Part shown: positions 60,706 to 64,000 of the stretch, in pieces | Position numbering within the stretch: position 1 is the first letter of the stretch | How the letters are laid out: every line of letters begins with the position of its first letter | Assembly: GCF_000245335.1 (NCBI RefSeq) | Contig: NZ_JH600287.1 | Coordinates: 62,001-126,000, forward strand | DNA length: 64,000 bases | From: Bacillus mojavensis RO-H-1 = KCTC 3706 | GTDB lineage: Bacteria; Bacillota; Bacilli; Bacillales; Bacillaceae | Direction: 5' to 3' | Made by a program: the position numbers and the translations under genes | Notes under the pieces: generated by a model | Told to the model about the DNA's origin: nothing | Seen by the model: only the letters and a program-made list of their open reading frames with translations | Database searches by the model: none

Positions 60706-62855
60706 TTCAAATGCCAAAAAAGAATAAATTTATGAACAGAGGAGCAGCGATTCTAAGTATTTGTTTCGCTCTCTTTTTCTTTGTCATCCTCGGGAGAATG
60801 GCATATATTCAAATAACCGGAAAAGCCAACGGTGAAGTGCTTGCGACAAAAGCGACAGAGCAGCATGAAAAGAAACGGTCAATCGAAGCGAGCAGGGGCT
60901 CCATCTTAGACCGAAATGGAAAAGTAATTGCTGAGGATACAGCTACGTATAAGCTGATCGCTGTTCTTGATGAAAAAATGACTACTGACAAAAAGCATCC
61001 GCAGCATGTCCAGAACAAGGAAAAAACAGCTGAAGAATTGTCTAAAATGATAAACATGGACAAGGCTGATATCCTTGATATCTTAAATAAGAAGAAGGCA
61101 AAACAAGTCGAGTTCGGTTCAGCGGGACGGGATATTACGTATTCACAAAAGCAAAAAATCGAAAAGCTGAATCTCCCGGGAATTTCATTTTTGCGTGATA
61201 CAAAACGCTACTACCCGAACGGCATATTTGCGTCCAACTTGATTGGCTATGCCGAGGTTGACCAAAAAACAAATGAAATCACCGGCGCTATGGGATTAGA
61301 AAAAGTGCTGGATCAGTATTTGAGGGAGCGGGACGGATACGTAACATATGAAAGTGACAAATCCGGCTGGGAGCTCCCGAACAGCAAAAATAAAATTACA
61401 GCTCCAAAAAATGGTGACAATGTATATTTAACCATTGATCAGAAAATTCAAACTTTTTTGGAAGACAGCATGACAAAAGTGGCGAAAAAGTATAATCCGA
61501 AAAAAATCATGGCAGCAGTCGTCGATCCGAAAACACGCAAAGTGCTAGCAATGGGTCAGCGTCCCAGCTTTGACCCGAATATGCGCGATGTGACGAACTA
61601 CTATAATGATTTAATTTCATATGCGTATGAGCCTGGATCAACGATGAAAATTTTTACACTTGCTGCTGCCATACAGGAGAATGTGTATAACGGCAATGAA
61701 AAGTACAAGTCCGGAACATATAAAGTAGGCGGAGAACCTGTAAAGGACCATAATGATGGTGTAGGCTGGGGGCCAACAACATACCATGACGGTGTAGTGA
61801 GATCTTCTAATGTTGCTTTTGCCAAACTGGCTAATGAAAAATTGGGCTATTCCCGGTTTAATGAGTATCTTCATAAGTTCAATTTCTATCAAAAAACAGG
61901 CATTGATTTGCCGGGTGAAGCATCAAGTAAAATCAATTTTAAATATGAATTTGACAAAGCATCGACTGCATATGGCCAAGCCTCTGCTGTTACACCAATT
62001 CAACAGCTGCAGGCTGCAACTGCAATAGCAAATGACGGTAAAATGATGAAACCCTATGTCATAGACCATATTGTTGATCCTGACAAGAAAAAAACCATTT
62101 ATCAAAATAAACCTCAGTCCGCCGGTACCCCAATTTCTGCGGATACCGCTAAAAAGGTTCGTAATATTTTAGGTGATGTCGTTACATCTGATATCGGTAC
62201 TGGACAGCCATATAAAATTGAAGGTTTTGATGTGGCTGTTAAAACCGGAACAGCGCAAATTGCCGGACAAAACGGTTATCTATCTGGACGCGATAATTAC
62301 GTATTTTCCGTAATGGGAATGGCGCCTAAAGATGATCCTGAGCTGCTGATCTATGTTGCAGTGCAGCAGCCGCAATTAGAAAATGATGAAACAGGCTCTA
62401 ATCCAGTATCTGAAATTTTCAATCCGACAATGAAAAACAGTTTGCATTATCTGAACATTGAACCGACTGAAACGTCAGATTCAGATGAGGAAGAAACGAA
62501 AGCGCAGGCGATGCCTGATTTAACAGATCAAACTGTAACAGGTGCTCAAAAGAAAGCGAAAGACGAAAACCTCACACCGATTGTGATCGGCAGTGATATT
62601 GCAGTAAAACAGCAATATCCAAAAGCGGGTGAGGAGGTTTTGACCAATCAGAAGGTCTTCCTGAAAACGGGGGGCAAAATCAAGATGCCTGATATGACAG
62701 GCTGGTCGAGAAGAGAGGTTCTTCAATACGGCGATTTGGCAGGAATTCATATAGAAGTGAGCGGACAAGGTTACGCTGTGAGCCAAAGCGTTAAGAAGGA
62801 CAAAGAAATAAAAGACGGAACCGTGATCAAGGTGAAGTTTAAGAATCCTGATTAA
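60702..62855 (+). CDS. pbpB: penicillin-binding protein 2B (division transpeptidase)
   Basis: 717 residues. Short cytoplasmic N-terminus, one membrane anchor ([20 protein letters not shown]), PBP dimerisation domain ([15 protein letters not shown]), transpeptidase domain with active Ser in GSTMK, then SSN and KTGTAQ motifs, and two C-terminal PASTA domains (MPDLTDQTV and MPDMTGWS). It cross-links septal peptidoglycan with FtsW. ATG overlaps the end of ftsL (ATGA); an inner ATG three codons later is possible. Confidence 0.96.
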   Translation: MIQMPKKNKFMNRGAAILSICFALFFFVILGRMAYIQITGKANGEVLATKATEQHEKKRSIEASRGSILDRNGKVIAEDTATYKLIAVLDEKMTTDKKHPQHVQNKEKTAEELSKMINMDKADILDILNKKKAKQVEFGSAGRDITYSQKQKIEKLNLPGISFLRDTKRYYPNGIFASNLIGYAEVDQKTNEITGAMGLEKVLDQYLRERDGYVTYESDKSGWELPNSKNKITAPKNGDNVYLTIDQKIQTFLEDSMTKVAKKYNPKKIMAAVVDPKTRKVLAMGQRPSFDPNMRDVTNYYNDLISYAYEPGSTMKIFTLAAAIQENVYNGNEKYKSGTYKVGGEPVKDHNDGVGWGPTTYHDGVVRSSNVAFAKLANEKLGYSRFNEYLHKFNFYQKTGIDLPGEASSKINFKYEFDKASTAYGQASAVTPIQQLQAATAIANDGKMMKPYVIDHIVDPDKKKTIYQNKPQSAGTPISADTAKKVRNILGDVVTSDIGTGQPYKIEGFDVAVKTGTAQIAGQNGYLSGRDNYVFSVMGMAPKDDPELLIYVAVQQPQLENDETGSNPVSEIFNPTMKNSLHYLNIEPTETSDSDEEETKAQAMPDLTDQTVTGAQKKAKDENLTPIVIGSDIAVKQQYPKAGEEVLTNQKVFLKTGGKIKMPDMTGWSRREVLQYGDLAGIHIEVSGQGYAVSQSVKKDKEIKDGTVIKVKFKNPD

Positions 62856-62860
62856 ATAGA

Positions 62861-62892
62861 AAGAAAGCTTACCCTGTTGGGTGAGCTTTCTT
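62861..62892 (+). terminator. pbpB terminator
   Basis: Stem AAGAAAGCTTACCC/GGGTGAGCTTTCTT (one G-U pair) followed by TTTTT. Confidence 0.9.
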
Positions 62893-62978
62893 TTTTTATC
62901 TCCAAAGAGGAGCGCCGTTCTACCTGTCCACACGCAGGCATAAAATGAAACAAGCCTAAATAAGGAGTGAACGGTGCC

Positions 62979-64000
62979 TTGCGCGTCTCGAATGTAACGG
63001 TTAGAAAACGTTTATTATTTGTTTTGCTTTTTGGAGTGATCGTATTTCTGATCATTGATACAAGGCTGGGGTATGTTCAGTTTGTCATGGGGGAGAAACT
63101 GACTTCTCTGGCGAAGGATTCCTGGAGCCGGAACCTGCCGTTTGAGCCGGAACGGGGAGAGATCCTTGATCGGAACGGCGTTAAGCTTGCTACAAATAAG
63201 AGTGCTCCGACCGTATTTGTCGTGCCGCGCCAAGTCCAGGATCCACTGAAAACGAGCAAACAGCTGGCTGCGGTGTTAAATATGTCTGAAGAAAAAGTAT
63301 ATAAGCACGTCACAAAAAAAGCGTCGATAGAAAAGATTACGCCGGAAGGGAGAAAAATTTCAAATGAGAAGGCAAAAGAAATCAAAGCGCTCGATTTAAA
63401 AGGGGTGTATGTAGCGGAGGATAGTATCCGCCATTATCCGTTCGGCAGCTTTTTATCCCATGTTCTTGGGTTTGCCGGGATTGATAACCAAGGACTCCTC
63501 GGGCTTGAAGCCTATTATGATGATGATTTAAAAGGAGAAAAAGGCTCTGTTAAGTTTTATACAGATGCCAAAGGGAAGAAAATGCCCGATGAAGCCGATG
63601 ACTACACGCCTCCTAAGGATGGACTCGATATGAAGCTAACTGTAGATTCGAAGGTGCAAACCATAATGGAACGAGAGCTTGATAACGCTGAAGCTAAATA
63701 TCATCCAGACGGTATGATTGCAGTTGCAATGAATCCGAAAAACGGAGAGATACTTGGGATGGCAAGCAGACCTGACTTTGATCCGGCTGATTACCAATCT
63801 GTTGACCCGTCCGTTTACAATAGGAATCTCCCTGTGTGGAGCACGTACGAGCCGGGTTCGACCTTTAAGATTATTACACTTGCGGCGGCTCTGGAGGAGC
63901 AAAAAGTCAACTTAAAACGCGACCAATTTTATGATAAAGGACATGCAGAAGTAGACGGAGCAAGACTGCGCTGCTGGAAAAGAGGCGGCCACGGACTGCA
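62979..64000 (+). CDS. spoVD: sporulation-specific transpeptidase SpoVD, N-terminal part (partial)
   Basis: TTG start (LRVSNVTVRKRLLFVLL) after AAGGAGTGA; about 340 codons lie in the window and the frame is open to the edge. Membrane anchor LLFVLLFGVIVFLIID, dimerisation domain (FEPERGEILDRNG) and the start of the transpeptidase domain with active Ser in GSTFK. It is a paralogue of PbpB, needed for spore cortex peptidoglycan with SpoVE. The C-terminal domain, including the PASTA repeat, is beyond the window. Confidence 0.95.
   Translation, partial: MRVSNVTVRKRLLFVLLFGVIVFLIIDTRLGYVQFVMGEKLTSLAKDSWSRNLPFEPERGEILDRNGVKLATNKSAPTVFVVPRQVQDPLKTSKQLAAVLNMSEEKVYKHVTKKASIEKITPEGRKISNEKAKEIKALDLKGVYVAEDSIRHYPFGSFLSHVLGFAGIDNQGLLGLEAYYDDDLKGEKGSVKFYTDAKGKKMPDEADDYTPPKDGLDMKLTVDSKVQTIMERELDNAEAKYHPDGMIAVAMNPKNGEILGMASRPDFDPADYQSVDPSVYNRNLPVWSTYEPGSTFKIITLAAALEEQKVNLKRDQFYDKGHAEVDGARLRCWKRGGHGL

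Overview
The window is core chromosome of a member of the Bacillus subtilis group. Gene order and protein content match the stretch that in B. subtilis 168 runs from the end of kinC to the start of spoVD. Several proteins (NprE, SpeA, PdhC, RnjA) differ from the 168 versions I remember, so this is probably a close relative or divergent strain, not 168 itself. No phage, insertion sequence, CRISPR array, rRNA or tRNA was found.

Layout. 1-8.6 kb: end of kinC, ykqA, ktrC (K+ channel gating), adeC, then on the minus strand rpoY-rnjA, then ykrA, def, a small YjcZ-type gene and ykyA. 9-14 kb: pyruvate dehydrogenase operon pdhABCD, then slp. 14.8-15 kb: the dual-function sRNA SR1 with its peptide SR1P. 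15-20.5 kb: speA, yktA, yktB, ykzI, yktC, ykzC, yktD. 20.5-24.6 kb: a degraded accessory patch with an esterase remnant, nprE, a truncated ECF sigma gene (ylaC), the intact anti-sigma gene ylaD, and ylaE without a start codon. 24.7-36.2 kb: typA, ylaH-ylaN, glsA2, ftsW, pycA. 36.6-43.9 kb: haem A synthesis and caa3 oxidase, ctaA divergent from ctaBCDEFG. 43.9-58.7 kb: the ylb cluster (RNA modification, CoA synthesis, sporulation, competence), rpmF, gerR, panE, bshC. 58.9-64 kb: start of the division and wall cluster, mraZ-rsmH-ftsL-pbpB-spoVD, cut off by the window end.

Functional links. The pdh operon, pycA and the cta genes form a pyruvate-to-respiration block. ftsW, mraZ, rsmH, ftsL, pbpB and spoVD serve division and the spore cortex. 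SR1 sits beside the pdh operon and is a known sugar-responsive regulator.

Sequence quality. Seven reading frames are broken by one-base changes (ykqA, pdhB, pdhC, yktD, ylbD, rsmD, coaD) and ylaE has lost its ATG by one inserted base. Most changes lie in short A or T runs, and they hit coaD (essential) and two subunits of one enzyme. The likeliest cause is sequencing error. The loss of ylaA, ylaB and most of ylaC cannot be explained that way and is probably a real deletion. I found no convincing novel multi-gene system. The best leads are small unannotated genes, a palindrome at the yktD promoter, the orphan anti-sigma factor and a divergent nprE allele.
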